A stretch of 64,000 bases of DNA from Sphingobacterium rhinopitheci. Its GTDB lineage: Bacteria > Bacteroidota > Bacteroidia > Sphingobacteriales > Sphingobacteriaceae. The notes beneath the pieces were generated by a model that worked only from the letters and a program-made list of their open reading frames with translations, was not told the origin of the DNA and made no database searches. The DNA lies in contig NZ_JADEYQ010000016.1 of the NCBI RefSeq assembly GCF_022627575.1, forward strand, positions 1 to 64,000, read 5' to 3'. The position numbers and the translations under genes are program-made. The stretch's first letter is position 1; each line of letters opens with the position of its first letter. Positions 27,630 to 36,999 of this stretch are shown here, one piece after another.

Positions 27630-27660
27630 GAAAGCTGTCTAAATTGTTTAGACAGCTTTC
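27630..27660 (+). terminator. Terminator of the GH110 gene
   Basis: GAAAGCTGTCTAAA (27630-27643) pairs with TTTAGACAGCTTTC (27647-27660), about 100 bp after the stop. Confidence 0.65.
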
Positions 27661-27828
27661 TTATGGATTATTATGACGGCTAGTAGCCGGTTTTTGATAC
27701 TTTAAAAGATTTAGGGGTAAGGTTTATCGCTGCCTGAGGAATAAGCATGAATTATTAAAATTTTTGGTTATAGTATATACATTTATGAATATAGGTTAAA
27801 CTAATTCCAATATTATAGGCGAAATTAC

Positions 27829-27870
27829 AAGCACAAAGGCTACACTTAAATAAGTTTAGCCTTTGTGCTT
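27829..27870 (-). terminator. Terminator of the GadC-like permease gene
   Basis: AAGCACAAAGGCTA (27829-27842) pairs with TAGCCTTTGTGCTT (27857-27870), a perfect 14-bp stem with the AAAGGCTA core, about 45 bp beyond the permease stop. Confidence 0.65.
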
Positions 27871-27916
27871 AAATGGTATTATGATGTAGAATATTATTGG
27901 TTTTAAGTTATTAAAA

Positions 27917-29365
27917 CTAACTCTCTCTACCTTTATTGAAAATCTTATACAGTATAAATGGAAACACAATAGTAGCTATAAAACTACATATTAGAATCAC
28001 AATATAACTTCTACCTTCGCTTGCAGACATTGAAGATGGTATAGAGAAGGCTGCATATAGGGCTAATAAAGACATTATTAAACCAGCTCCACCAAAGAAA
28101 ACTTTACCAATTAGTCCTCCAGGAACTGCATAATCTCTTGGTGCATCTTTATGACGAAATACAACCACAAAATAAGCAACAAAGAATAACACATAAGCAC
28201 TTAAGTAAATAACAACAGTAAGTGAGATAGCAGTTTGGAAAGACATATTAGCTCCCGAACTACCAGAACCAAAAGTTAAAACTGCTGCCCAAATAGTTAC
28301 AATTATTCCTTGAATTAGTAATATAAAGGTAGGAACACCTTTACTGTTTTTCTTTGCAAAACGAGCTGGCAGATATCCTTGTTCAGCTACATATTGAAGA
28401 CCTGAAGTTGGTCCCACTACCCAAGAAGAAACTTGTCCAAAAATTCCAAAACAAATTAATACGCCAATTACAATTACCGGCCAAGAATTTTTTCCGGGTG
28501 AAATTAATACGCGAAAAGCATCAATCAAACCCTCATTAGAAGATATATTTCCTTCTATCACCATAGCAACGATACTACCCCCTAAAGTACATAATATAAC
28601 TCCAACTAAAACTAATCCCATCATAATTAACGGATAACTGCGTTTAAAGTTATTTAAACCAACAGCTTTAGGTGCAGAAGCTTCTACTCCCATATAGGTT
28701 AATACGAAGGCTGTCATTGCAGCAAGGTTACCTTCTTTTGGAAAGAAATCAACACCTGTAAAATTCGTTGAGACAGTATGGCCATTACTAAAGTAATAAA
28801 TCGCTAAAACAGCTAAAGCTAATACGGGCAGGACAATACCCAAAGAAAAGGCATATTTAGCAATTTTTGCGGTAAAAGAAGTTCCCCTAAATTGTAATAA
28901 TGTAGTAATCCAAAAAAGCACTAGTACTACACTGAACTTTATCCAAGGTACCTCGTTGAGCTGTGGAATATCCAATACAGAAGCAAAAACACCAATAATA
29001 AAGTAAAACATTGTTACGAAACCAACTGTAATTTGGAACCATTGAAAAAATAATGCAGCAAATCCCATAGACGTTCCTAAAGGCTTACCTACCCATGAAA
29101 ATATACCACCATCGGAATAACCTTTAACAGTTGCTAATTCGGCTGCACACAATGCTACAGGTAAAAACCATAAAGCACCACATAATATTAAATAAAAAAT
29201 TAGTGTTTGCCCGCTCTGTGCAAAAGTCGGATATTCATAAACAGTTAAAAATAAAGAAGCTGTCATCGCAAAGAATGCGAACTTACTCATTGACCCAGGC
29301 CCTGTTAAAGGTTTACTAGTTTCTGCCGTCCTAGTTGTGCTACTTGAATTATCTGGTTGTCCCAT
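27917..29365 (-). CDS. APC-superfamily amino-acid antiporter, GadC-like
   Basis: This 482-aa protein has about 12 membrane helices after a polar Ser/Thr-rich N-terminal tail. The first helices carry SKFAFFAMTASLFLTVYEYP and YSDGGIFSWVGKPLG, and TYMGVEASAPKAVGLNNFKR is close to the glutamate/GABA antiporter (GadC) pattern. No glutamate decarboxylase gene is beside it. It is transcribed away from oxalate decarboxylase, so the two may share an acid-stress regulon. Substrate is uncertain within the glutamate:GABA antiporter subfamily. Confidence 0.82.
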   Translation of the reverse strand: MGQPDNSSSTTRTAETSKPLTGPGSMSKFAFFAMTASLFLTVYEYPTFAQSGQTLIFYLILCGALWFLPVALCAAELATVKGYSDGGIFSWVGKPLGTSMGFAALFFQWFQITVGFVTMFYFIIGVFASVLDIPQLNEVPWIKFSVVLVLFWITTLLQFRGTSFTAKIAKYAFSLGIVLPVLALAVLAIYYFSNGHTVSTNFTGVDFFPKEGNLAAMTAFVLTYMGVEASAPKAVGLNNFKRSYPLIMMGLVLVGVILCTLGGSIVAMVIEGNISSNEGLIDAFRVLISPGKNSWPVIVIGVLICFGIFGQVSSWVVGPTSGLQYVAEQGYLPARFAKKNSKGVPTFILLIQGIIVTIWAAVLTFGSGSSGANMSFQTAISLTVVIYLSAYVLFFVAYFVVVFRHKDAPRDYAVPGGLIGKVFFGGAGLIMSLLALYAAFSIPSSMSASEGRSYIVILICSFIATIVFPFILYKIFNKGRES

Positions 29366-29722
29366 AACGCATAGTTATAATTAATAAATCAAAAATTAAA
29401 TTAAGTATCATCTTTTGAGATTATCTTCTCCTAATATTAATAACCCAAAATATCCAATTTAGTTTGATGATTTACAATTAAACCTAGCATTATACAAGAC
29501 TAGTAGTTTCCCCTGCAGATAGGATTTCTAACTTCAGTGCTAAAGTCCATTTTCTGTACTTCATAATATCAATTGTATTAATTTGAAATTTAATATATCA
29601 CTCCGAACTCTTAGAGGGCTAAGATACTAGCCTATTGCGAACAACACATTTACTTTTGTATAATTTATTTTATAAAACTTTTAACGTATAAAAATGTTCT
29701 ATAGAAAACATTTTATACAAAT
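29366..29722. other. Divergent promoter region with repeat copy 5
   Basis: The 357-bp region between the permease and oxalate decarboxylase genes holds a 27-bp repeat at 29450-29476 and a TACTTTTG box at 29651-29658 about 65 bp before the decarboxylase start. No gene is visible. Confidence 0.45.
29450..29476 (+). repeat. 27-bp dispersed repeat, copy 5
   Basis: It starts ATATCCAATTTAGTTTGATG and ends ATTTACA, aligning without gaps to 1645-1671. It lies about 85 bp upstream of the permease start. Confidence 0.65.
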
Positions 29723-30853
29723 ATGAAAAATAAAGAACCAATTCGCGGCAGCCAAGGGGCGGATATTATCGGCCCTCGTAACTTTGAAGTTGAGAACCAA
29801 AATCCAGATATCCTTTTACCCCCTGAAACAGATCATGGTGGAATTCCCAATTTAAAATTCCCATTTGCCATGGCACACAACCGTTTAGAAGATGGTGGAT
29901 GGGCTCGTGAAGTAACCCAAAGAGAATTGGGTAGCTTGAAAGAGATGGCTATTGTAAATATGCGTTTACCTGCTGGCGTTACTCGTGAGCTTCATTGGCA
30001 TAAAGAAGGCGAATGGGCTTATGTTCTTAAAGGAAAAGTTAGATTCTATTTAATAGACGATCAACGGAATACATTAATTGAAGATCTAGAAGAAGGAGAT
30101 CTTTGGTATGCTCCTCCGGGATTTCCACATGCCATTCAAGGTCTAGAAGAAGGTACTGAGTTTGTACTTGTTTTTAGTGATGGTAACTTCTCAGAAAATC
30201 AAACCCTCTTAGTAACAGAGTTATTTGCTCATACGCCTAAAGAGGTATTAGCGAAAAACTTTGGCGTTCCAGAAAGTGCATTTGATGGTATTCCAGCAAG
30301 TGAAAAATATATCTTCCGTCTTCCTGTTCCCGGACCTATTGAAGAAGTACGTAAAGAGCTTGGTGCTGTTAATTTTACGGATAAATATGTTTTCAAAGCA
30401 TCAAAGCATCCAAAAAATATATTTGAAGGTGGGGCAACACAATTAATTGACAAGCGCACTTTTGAAGCTACAGATCTTGCTACGCTTATTATAGATTTAG
30501 AACCTGGAGGGATGCGCGAAATACATTGGCACCCAGATGCTGATGAGATTCAATATTATATTAGTGGACAAGCACGAATGACGGTTTTTGATGCGGTGAA
30601 TAATGCCAGAACTTTCGATTTCGTAGCCGGTGATGTAGGTTATGTTCCAAGAACCTTAACACACTACATTGAAAATACAGGTACAGAACCAGTACGTGTT
30701 CTTAACGTCTTCCATAAAGGTCTTTATAGTGATGTATCACTTAACAACTGGTTAGCTCTAACCCCAAAAAGTCTTGTAACTGGACATTTAGATATTGAAG
30801 AGCCATTTATTGACTCTTTACGTCAAAAATATCAAACAATCGTTAAAGGATAA
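29723..30853 (+). CDS. oxdC: Oxalate decarboxylase (bicupin)
   Basis: This 376-aa bicupin converts oxalate to formate and CO2, using up a proton. The first Mn site is ELHWHKEGEWAYVLKG (His91, His93, Glu97) with His136 in PHAIQG; the second is EIHWHPDADEIQYYISG (His268, His270, Glu275). The lid loop SENQT places the catalytic Glu at 158, which marks decarboxylase rather than oxidase chemistry (Bacillus OxdC has SENST). No signal peptide is seen, so it is cytoplasmic. It is followed by an AEC-family transporter gene, a likely oxalate/formate carrier. Confidence 0.93.
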   Translation: MKNKEPIRGSQGADIIGPRNFEVENQNPDILLPPETDHGGIPNLKFPFAMAHNRLEDGGWAREVTQRELGSLKEMAIVNMRLPAGVTRELHWHKEGEWAYVLKGKVRFYLIDDQRNTLIEDLEEGDLWYAPPGFPHAIQGLEEGTEFVLVFSDGNFSENQTLLVTELFAHTPKEVLAKNFGVPESAFDGIPASEKYIFRLPVPGPIEEVRKELGAVNFTDKYVFKASKHPKNIFEGGATQLIDKRTFEATDLATLIIDLEPGGMREIHWHPDADEIQYYISGQARMTVFDAVNNARTFDFVAGDVGYVPRTLTHYIENTGTEPVRVLNVFHKGLYSDVSLNNWLALTPKSLVTGHLDIEEPFIDSLRQKYQTIVKG

Positions 30854-30878
30854 TCTATTTTTTCATCACATAAAAATT

Positions 30879-30930
30879 AGCTAAGGGACTTATTAACAAT
30901 GTATATCATCTCTTAATAAGTCTCTTAGCT
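30879..30930 (+). other. Long hairpin between oxdC and the AEC gene
   Basis: AGCTAAGGGACTTATTAA (30879-30896) pairs with TTAATAAGTCTCTTAGCT (30913-30930), 18 bp with one G-T pair. An A-run rather than a T-run follows on the plus strand, so it is more like an mRNA-stabilising or processing stem than a strong intrinsic terminator of oxdC. Confidence 0.5.
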
Positions 30931-30952
30931 AAAAAAATATAAAAGGCTACAT

Positions 30953-31915
30953 ATGGAAAGTTTTATGTCGAAAATGCTTTTTGCTGATCTTATACCCATT
31001 TTAGTGATTATGGCTATTGCGTATATCAGTGGCAAAAAGAATGTTTTTCAAGAAGGTCAATCTCAAGTTTTAAACAAACTAGTCTTAGATTACGCTTTAC
31101 CAGCAGCATTGTTTATTTCAATCGTTAAAGCTGATAGAGAAATGCTATTTGAAAATGCAACCCTAAGCATTATATCTCTTGTGGGGCTAGTATCCCTATT
31201 TATGCTTTCTTATTATACTGTACAATGGTTTTTTAAGCGCTCGAAAGCTGAGGGTGCCGTATGTGCTCTTGTCGCTGGATCTCCTACGATAGGTTTTCTC
31301 GGCTATGCCATTCTTGATCCACTTTTTGGAACAGGTATTGAAACAGGGTTAGTGGTTGCAATTGTTGCAATTGTCGTAAATGCTGTAACTATTCCGATTG
31401 GATTATACTTATTGAATGCAGGAAAAAGTAGTACGGATCCAAATGCTAAAAGCCAAGGAAATGCACTCCTTTCTTCTTTAAAACAGCCTGTTGTTTGGGC
31501 TCCTATCCTTGCTGTATTGTTTGTTCTTATCGGAATTAAAGTACCTACTCAACTTGATCCTACGTTTAAATTACTTGCACAAGCAAACTCAAGTGTTGCT
31601 GTATTTGCAGCAGGACTTACACTAGCTGCTTACAAGTTTGAGCTTGATTGGGAGATTGCTTATAATACATTCTTCAAACTGATTTTAATGCCGGGTATAT
31701 TTTTAGCAGCAGGATTATTCTTCAATCTCAGTAGTTTAACATTACAGATGCTTGTGTTAGGTGTTGCACTACCTCCTGCATTCTCTGGTGTGATCATTTC
31801 AGGACAATATAACGTGTATACACGGCAAGCGACATCAAGCCTTGCAGTAAGTGTAATAGGTTTTATCATAGCAGCACCAGCTTGGGTATATTTAGCCAAA
31901 ACACTTAGTCATTGA
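30953..31915 (+). CDS. AEC-family transporter (possible oxalate/formate carrier)
   Basis: This 320-aa protein shows about ten hydrophobic helices in two halves of five, as in AEC (auxin efflux carrier/malonate) permeases. Typical segments are LDYALPAALFISIV in the N-terminal half, GSPTIGFLGYAIL, and ALPPAFSGVIISGQY near the C-terminus. Bacterial AEC carriers move malonate, malate and similar dicarboxylates. Placement 99 bp after oxdC suggests it imports oxalate or exchanges it for formate, replacing the OxlT-type MFS carrier; this is inference. A six-residue longer N-terminus is used (MESFMSKM); the second ATG at 30965 is also possible. Confidence 0.85.
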   Translation: MESFMSKMLFADLIPILVIMAIAYISGKKNVFQEGQSQVLNKLVLDYALPAALFISIVKADREMLFENATLSIISLVGLVSLFMLSYYTVQWFFKRSKAEGAVCALVAGSPTIGFLGYAILDPLFGTGIETGLVVAIVAIVVNAVTIPIGLYLLNAGKSSTDPNAKSQGNALLSSLKQPVVWAPILAVLFVLIGIKVPTQLDPTFKLLAQANSSVAVFAAGLTLAAYKFELDWEIAYNTFFKLILMPGIFLAAGLFFNLSSLTLQMLVLGVALPPAFSGVIISGQYNVYTRQATSSLAVSVIGFIIAAPAWVYLAKTLSH

Positions 31916-32393
31916 CACGATATCCATTATGATACATAAATTATATATTGCATTGTATAGCCGATATCATACTAAGTGAAGAAATTAAAAAAATACAATC
32001 AAAGGCTATTTTATATAGCCTTTGTTATTTTGCAACCAAAAGAAAATTCCAAAAACAGCAAATCACTATTTCACCTTTTGAGTTTAGAACACTATAAATA
32101 AACAGATCAAAACTACATTTTTAAGGGTAGCGATTTTTAAGGTAGATTACACCTTTACCTAACATGATGGCAAACAGATATGTCAGGTAAAAAAAACAAG
32201 CACAAAACATTAAAACGTATAAATCGTTATATAATATAAGATGTAATTGAAATTAGCGCTATTAGCGTATCAATCTGTGCTGTTATTTAGGATATATACT
32301 AGCTAGTATAAAGGGTAGCTACCTAGTCCAAATCTTAAGCATATATTAGTAAATAGAGGTCAATTTAATAGTATTAATCAAAATATAAACACT
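31916..32393. other. Intergenic region
   Basis: It contains a terminator hairpin at 32000-32024 and about 370 bp of A/T-rich sequence in which no gene is seen. Confidence 0.5.
32000..32030 (+). terminator. Terminator of the oxdC-AEC unit
   Basis: CAAAGGCTAT (32000-32009) pairs with ATAGCCTTTG (32015-32024), followed by TTATTT. Confidence 0.7.
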
Positions 32394-32579
32394 ATGCTAC
32401 AAGCAACACAACGAGTAATACACAAATTCTTCAGTAATAGTATACATATGTTTATTATTGAGGTAGTAAAAGAAAACGTAGAAGATCCTGATAAAGCAGT
32501 ATACAAATGCAGGTACTATTTCAATGGCATCTTCCATACAGATGATTTTCTAGGAATTGAACTAGAGGCTATCGATTAA
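32394..32579 (+). CDS. Small unrecognised protein
   Basis: A 61-aa frame is followed directly by a strong hairpin. The sequence (MLQATQRVIHKFFSNSIHMF, then VENVEDPDKAVYKCRYYFNG-like residues, ending GIELEAID) has protein-like composition, alternating hydrophobics and no membrane segment. An ATG 16 codons in (MFIIEVV) is an alternative start. It has an A-rich leader (AATATAAACACT) as real Bacteroidota starts do. I do not recognise it. It may be a real single-domain gene or chance. Confidence 0.35.
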   Translation: MLQATQRVIHKFFSNSIHMFIIEVVKENVEDPDKAVYKCRYYFNGIFHTDDFLGIELEAID

Positions 32580-32600
32580 ACTTTCAACATCTGCTATAAA

Positions 32601-32642
32601 GCATATAAATAATACTTAAGGAGTAAGCTATTATTTATATGC
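32601..32642. terminator. Bidirectional terminator
   Basis: GCATATAAATAATA (32601-32614) pairs with TATTATTTATATGC (32629-32642), between the small ORF and the MHS transporter gene, which converge. Confidence 0.6.
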
Positions 32643-32673
32643 CCTTCAAGCTATTTTGATTACTCCATTATAA

Positions 32674-33966
32674 TCAATGCTCTTCGTCATGTAAATGCTG
32701 TGGTTCTTTAGGCATAGTCATACTTACAAATAAGCATATTACAAGCATTACTATTACGTAAATGAAAAATAAATTTTCCTGATTTATATCTTTAAACTTC
32801 AAGGCCATAGCAGGTGCTGTTCCTCCAAATATAGCATTACCAATAGCGTAAGAAACACCTACCCCTAGTACCCTAACTTCTTTAGGAAACATCTCGGCTT
32901 TTACAATTCCACCTATGGCAGTATAAAAGCTTAAAGTAATCATCATAATACTTAGCAATACAAAAATGATATAGGGATTGTCACCATAGGTCTTCATCCC
33001 AATCCCCATTACAGGGTATATAAGGAGTGCTGTAAAAATACTAAAATAGATCATAGATTTACGATTTCCCCACCTATCACCTAAAGCTCCAAAAATAGGC
33101 TGAACAATCATAAATACAAAAAGACATGCTGTCGTAACTAGCCCAACAGCTTGGGTATCTAATCCTTGTGAAATATAGGTTCTAGAATATACCGTAATGG
33201 TATAAAATGATAAAGAACCTGCACTTGTAAATCCGATTACCGTAAAAAATGCACGCGTATGCTTTCGAATTAATGATATTATATTTCCACTGTCTTTACT
33301 GTCACGACTCGCTACACTTGATGTTTCGTGGAGATGACTTCTCAGAAATAACGACAAAAGAGCTACCACACCGCCAATAGCAAATGGAATTCTCCAACCA
33401 CCATCATATAATTGCTGAGCGCTCATAAAACTAATCATAATAACCCCCATAAGACTTGCCAACAGATGTCCTCCTGATAAGGTGACATATTGAAAGGAAG
33501 AGAAAAACCCTTTTCTTCCTTTGAGGGCGACCTCACTCATATAGGTTGCTACAGCGCCATACTCTCCGCCCACAGAAAGTCCCTGTAATAATCGGACAAC
33601 CAATAATAATAGTGGTGCCATTACCCCTACGGATTCGTATGTAGGTAAGAGCGCAAACAAAAAAGAGCTAAAGCTCATTAATATAATGGACATAATCATG
33701 GATTTCTTGCGTCCATATTTATCTCCTATGTATCCAAAAAGCCAACTACCTAGCGGTCGAGTAAAAAAACTTGCGGCAAATATTCCCCATACATAAATTG
33801 ATTTGGCGCCTGCATCCAGATCGCTAGGAATAAGAGCATCTCTAAAATATGCTACAAATACAGCATAAATGTAAAAATCAAACCATTCAACTAAATTTCC
33901 AGAGGCCGCGCCAATAATACTCTTTATAGCTCTTCTAGATTTCCCCTTTTTTGTTTCTTCATGCAT
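32674..33966 (-). CDS. MFS transporter, MHS (metabolite:H+ symporter) family, copy 1
   Basis: This 430-aa, 12-helix transporter has the MHS N-terminus SIIGAASGNLVEWFDFYIYA, the MFS loop 2-3 motif GYIGDKYGRKKSM and the 8-9 loop GALGDRWGNRKSM. Relatives (KgtP, ShiA, ProP) import dicarboxylates, shikimate or osmolytes with protons; the substrate is not assignable here. The start is set at the ATG giving MHEETKKGKSRR, because the 32 residues that could be added upstream are hydrophobic and unlike the paralogue. It is a near-copy of the gene at 34173-35468. Confidence 0.92.
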   Translation of the reverse strand: MHEETKKGKSRRAIKSIIGAASGNLVEWFDFYIYAVFVAYFRDALIPSDLDAGAKSIYVWGIFAASFFTRPLGSWLFGYIGDKYGRKKSMIMSIILMSFSSFLFALLPTYESVGVMAPLLLLVVRLLQGLSVGGEYGAVATYMSEVALKGRKGFFSSFQYVTLSGGHLLASLMGVIMISFMSAQQLYDGGWRIPFAIGGVVALLSLFLRSHLHETSSVASRDSKDSGNIISLIRKHTRAFFTVIGFTSAGSLSFYTITVYSRTYISQGLDTQAVGLVTTACLFVFMIVQPIFGALGDRWGNRKSMIYFSIFTALLIYPVMGIGMKTYGDNPYIIFVLLSIMMITLSFYTAIGGIVKAEMFPKEVRVLGVGVSYAIGNAIFGGTAPAMALKFKDINQENLFFIYVIVMLVICLFVSMTMPKEPQHLHDEEH

Positions 33967-34172
33967 ATATATACAATTTAATAAGATAATATCTTTAAAG
34001 TTAAAAATATTAATCGTAATAATAAACAAAAATATATGATGCTTTAAAATTGAGATAACCAAATTATTCTTTGGCCATTTTAAATCTAAAAGAACCTAAA
34101 ATAAGGGCATTTAACAATATCTATAAAATCTTTCGATAGAAATATTATACTTAACAATTGAAGTATTTATAG

Positions 34173-35468
34173 CTAATGATGATCTTCATTGTGAAGATGC
34201 TTAGGCTCCTTTGGTAAAGACAAACTAATAAAGAAGCAGATAATAAGCATGACAATAACGTATATAAAAAATACATTTTCCTGATTGACACTTTTAAACT
34301 TCAAAGCTACAGCAGGAGCCGAACCACCAAAGATAGCATTACCAATAGCGTAGGACACGCCCACACCCAATGCCCTAACCTCCTGTGGAAACATCTCCGC
34401 TTTGATTAATCCACCAATAGAAGTATAAAAACTCAAAACAATCATCATAAAACTTAGCAGCATGAATATGATATATGGATTGTCAGCATAGGCCTTCATA
34501 CCGATCGCCATCACAGGATATATCGTAATAGCAGTAATAGCACTAAAGTAAATCATAGATTTACGATTGCCCCATCTATCCCCTAAGGCACCAAATAACG
34601 GTTGTACCAGCATAAATACGAACAAACAAGCCGTCATCACCAAACCTACGGTTTCACTATCCATTCCTTCAGAGATATAGGTCCTGGAATATACCGTGAT
34701 GGTATAAAAAGCTAAAGAACCCGCACTTGTGAATCCTATTACGGTAGCGAAAGCACGGCCATGTTTCCGGATTAAGGCTATTATATTACCACTATCTTTA
34801 TTGTCACGACTCGCGGTACTTGATGTTTCATGAAGATGACTACGTAAGAATAAAGAAAATAGGGCCACTACGCCACCTATGACAAAAGGAATTCTCCATC
34901 CTCCATCATACAACTGATCATGACTCATAAAATGAATCATAATCACGCCCAGTAAACTTGCTAACAATTGCCCTCCAGACAAGGTGACATATTGAAAAGA
35001 AGAGAAAAAACCTTTTCTCCCTTTGAGCGCTACCTCACTCATATAGGTTGCTACAGTACCATATTCTCCGCCTACAGATAGCCCTTGCAGCAATCTTACG
35101 ACCAACAATAATATTGGCGCCATTATACCTACGGCTTCATATGTAGGCAATAAGGCAAATAAGAAGGAACTACAACTCATCAAGACGATAGAGATAATCA
35201 TGGATATCTTTCTACCATATTTATCGCCTATATAACCAAAAAGCCAACTTCCAATGGGACGCATAAAAAAACTCGCCGCAAATACCCCCCATGCATATAT
35301 AGACTTTGTACCTTCATCTATATCTCCAGGAATAAGGGCATCTTTAAAATAGTCAACGAATACCGCATAGATATAAAAATCAAACCATTCGACTAGATTA
35401 CCTGAAGCAGCACCAACAATACTTTGGATTGTTTTTTTAGTTTTTTGTTTTTGAAGATCATTATGCAT
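34173..35468 (-). CDS. MFS transporter, MHS family, copy 2
   Basis: This 431-aa paralogue of the preceding gene starts MHNDLQKQKTKKTIQSIVGA. The two align without gaps over nearly their whole length, with the same GDKYGRK and GDRWGNRKSM loops and the same C-terminal Pro-Lys-Glu-Pro-x-His-Leu-His end. Differences are scattered and mostly conservative (for example ATYMSEVALKGRKGFFSSFQ is identical in both). It lies 67 bp from the MgtE gene and about 200 bp from copy 1, so this is an old tandem duplication rather than a recent one. The longer N-terminus starting at 35516 was not used. Confidence 0.92.
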   Translation of the reverse strand: MHNDLQKQKTKKTIQSIVGAASGNLVEWFDFYIYAVFVDYFKDALIPGDIDEGTKSIYAWGVFAASFFMRPIGSWLFGYIGDKYGRKISMIISIVLMSCSSFLFALLPTYEAVGIMAPILLLVVRLLQGLSVGGEYGTVATYMSEVALKGRKGFFSSFQYVTLSGGQLLASLLGVIMIHFMSHDQLYDGGWRIPFVIGGVVALFSLFLRSHLHETSSTASRDNKDSGNIIALIRKHGRAFATVIGFTSAGSLAFYTITVYSRTYISEGMDSETVGLVMTACLFVFMLVQPLFGALGDRWGNRKSMIYFSAITAITIYPVMAIGMKAYADNPYIIFMLLSFMMIVLSFYTSIGGLIKAEMFPQEVRALGVGVSYAIGNAIFGGSAPAVALKFKSVNQENVFFIYVIVMLIICFFISLSLPKEPKHLHNEDHH

Positions 35469-35535
35469 ATCTATTAGATTATGATATACTACGTAGCGTG
35501 TATATCTAATTATCAATCCTTAATAATAAAAACTA

Positions 35536-36855
35536 CTACAACAATTTACCTGTCAAAATAGAAGCCGCAATACTGAAATAAATAATCAACCCAGAAACAT
35601 CTACCAAAGTAGCTACAAAAGGAGAAGAAGCAGTTGCAGGATCAAACCCAATTTTTCGTAGTATAAAAGGAATCAGCGCTCCTGCTAATGTACCCCATAA
35701 AACGATAACGACCAGCGATAATGAAACTGTCAATGCTACATAAAGCCAATATTCACCGTAATCATAAATACCTGCTTTTTCCCATACAACGATACGCATA
35801 AAACCTATAAGCCCCAAAATAGTCCCTAAAGCCAAGCCGGATTTGAGCTCCTTGACCAACACATACCACCAATCTTTAAGCTTTAATTCACCCAAAGCCA
35901 TAGCACGAATTATCAAAGAGGCCGCCTGTGACCCAGAGTTACCACCACTAGAAATAATCAAGGGAACAAACAAGGCTAAAACAATAGCTTTCTCTAATTC
36001 GCCATCGTAATAACTCATAGCAGAGGCCGTAAACATCTCGCCAATAAACAAGACAACAAGCCAACCAGCACGCTTCTTAATAAGCTCCATAATAGGTGTC
36101 CTCGTATAAGACACATCAAGCTCTTCCATCCCCCCAAATTTCTGGATATCCTCAGTATCACGCTCTTGCATTTCTTCTAAGATATCATCTGAAGTAACAA
36201 TCCCAACGAGAACACCTTTTTCGGTGACAATAGGGATTGCAGAACGATCATATTTTTCAAAATCTTCAATTGCATCATCGATAGACATTGTAGTTCGTAA
36301 GGCTACAAAATTACTATCCATCAAAGAGGAAACCTTTGTCTCATCATCGGCTAAAAGGATATCTTCAATCCTCAAATCATCAATCAATACATTATTATCA
36401 TCTACTATAAATACATAATGTAGATTTTCAACACGCTTACCAAACTTCTTGATATGCACTAAAACCTCCGAGATAGTATAATAATCTTTAACCTGAATAT
36501 AGTTGGGTGTCATAATACGTGCTATACAGCGCTCATCATAGCCCATTAAATTCAAGGCTATATTACGTTCTTCAGGTCTTAATAAATTGATAAAATGCTT
36601 AATCAATGCATCGGGAAAAGTTTCAAATAATTCGGTACGATCATCAGGGCTTAGGTTATTAAGTACTTCTGCCAAGTCATGATCAGTCAAGCTAGAAACA
36701 ATTTCCTGCTGAATATCCGAATCTAAATAAGAAAAAACTTCGACCTTACTATCATTAGACAATAGATAAAAAGTAATCGTTCTATTTTTCTTATCTAACG
36801 CAGTAAGATGTTCGGCAATATCTGCCGGATGTTGATTTTGAAAAATATTATCCAT
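35536..36855 (-). CDS. mgtE: Magnesium transporter MgtE
   Basis: This 439-aa Mg2+ channel has the usual three parts: an N-terminal superhelical domain (residues about 1-125, with LSPDDRTELFETFPD), a pair of CBS domains (about 125-245, with MTPNYIQVKDYYTISEVLVH and AIPIVTEKGVLVGIVTSDDI) and five C-terminal helices (from about 280) carrying FVPLIISSGGNSGSQAASLI, the conserved pore region. Mg2+ binding at the cytoplasmic domains closes the channel. No M-box-like leader is seen in the 144 bp upstream. Confidence 0.96.
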   Translation of the reverse strand: MDNIFQNQHPADIAEHLTALDKKNRTITFYLLSNDSKVEVFSYLDSDIQQEIVSSLTDHDLAEVLNNLSPDDRTELFETFPDALIKHFINLLRPEERNIALNLMGYDERCIARIMTPNYIQVKDYYTISEVLVHIKKFGKRVENLHYVFIVDDNNVLIDDLRIEDILLADDETKVSSLMDSNFVALRTTMSIDDAIEDFEKYDRSAIPIVTEKGVLVGIVTSDDILEEMQERDTEDIQKFGGMEELDVSYTRTPIMELIKKRAGWLVVLFIGEMFTASAMSYYDGELEKAIVLALFVPLIISSGGNSGSQAASLIIRAMALGELKLKDWWYVLVKELKSGLALGTILGLIGFMRIVVWEKAGIYDYGEYWLYVALTVSLSLVVIVLWGTLAGALIPFILRKIGFDPATASSPFVATLVDVSGLIIYFSIAASILTGKLL

Positions 36856-36999
36856 ATTTTCAGTTGTATAATATATTTTGAGCCATAAAACATTTGTATA
36901 TATACGAAACTACTCTGCCGGCACAATTTATTATACAACCTAATTTTATGGTATTTGTTTTAAATTTCTCACTAGAGAATATATGTTTTTTATCAAAGA

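Larger units (their letters stand above)
27532..27916. other. Intergenic region with two hairpins
   Basis: Two strong hairpins lie here (27630-27660 and 27829-27870), one for each converging gene. No gene is seen. Confidence 0.5.

Noticed and set aside
33967..34062. 32-residue N-terminal extension of MHS transporter copy 1
   Set aside because: It is unlike the paralogue, hydrophobic, and follows from an open A/T-rich leader.
36856..36999. Mg2+ riboswitch upstream of mgtE
   Set aside because: The gap is 144 bp, A/T-rich and without the stems of the M-box.
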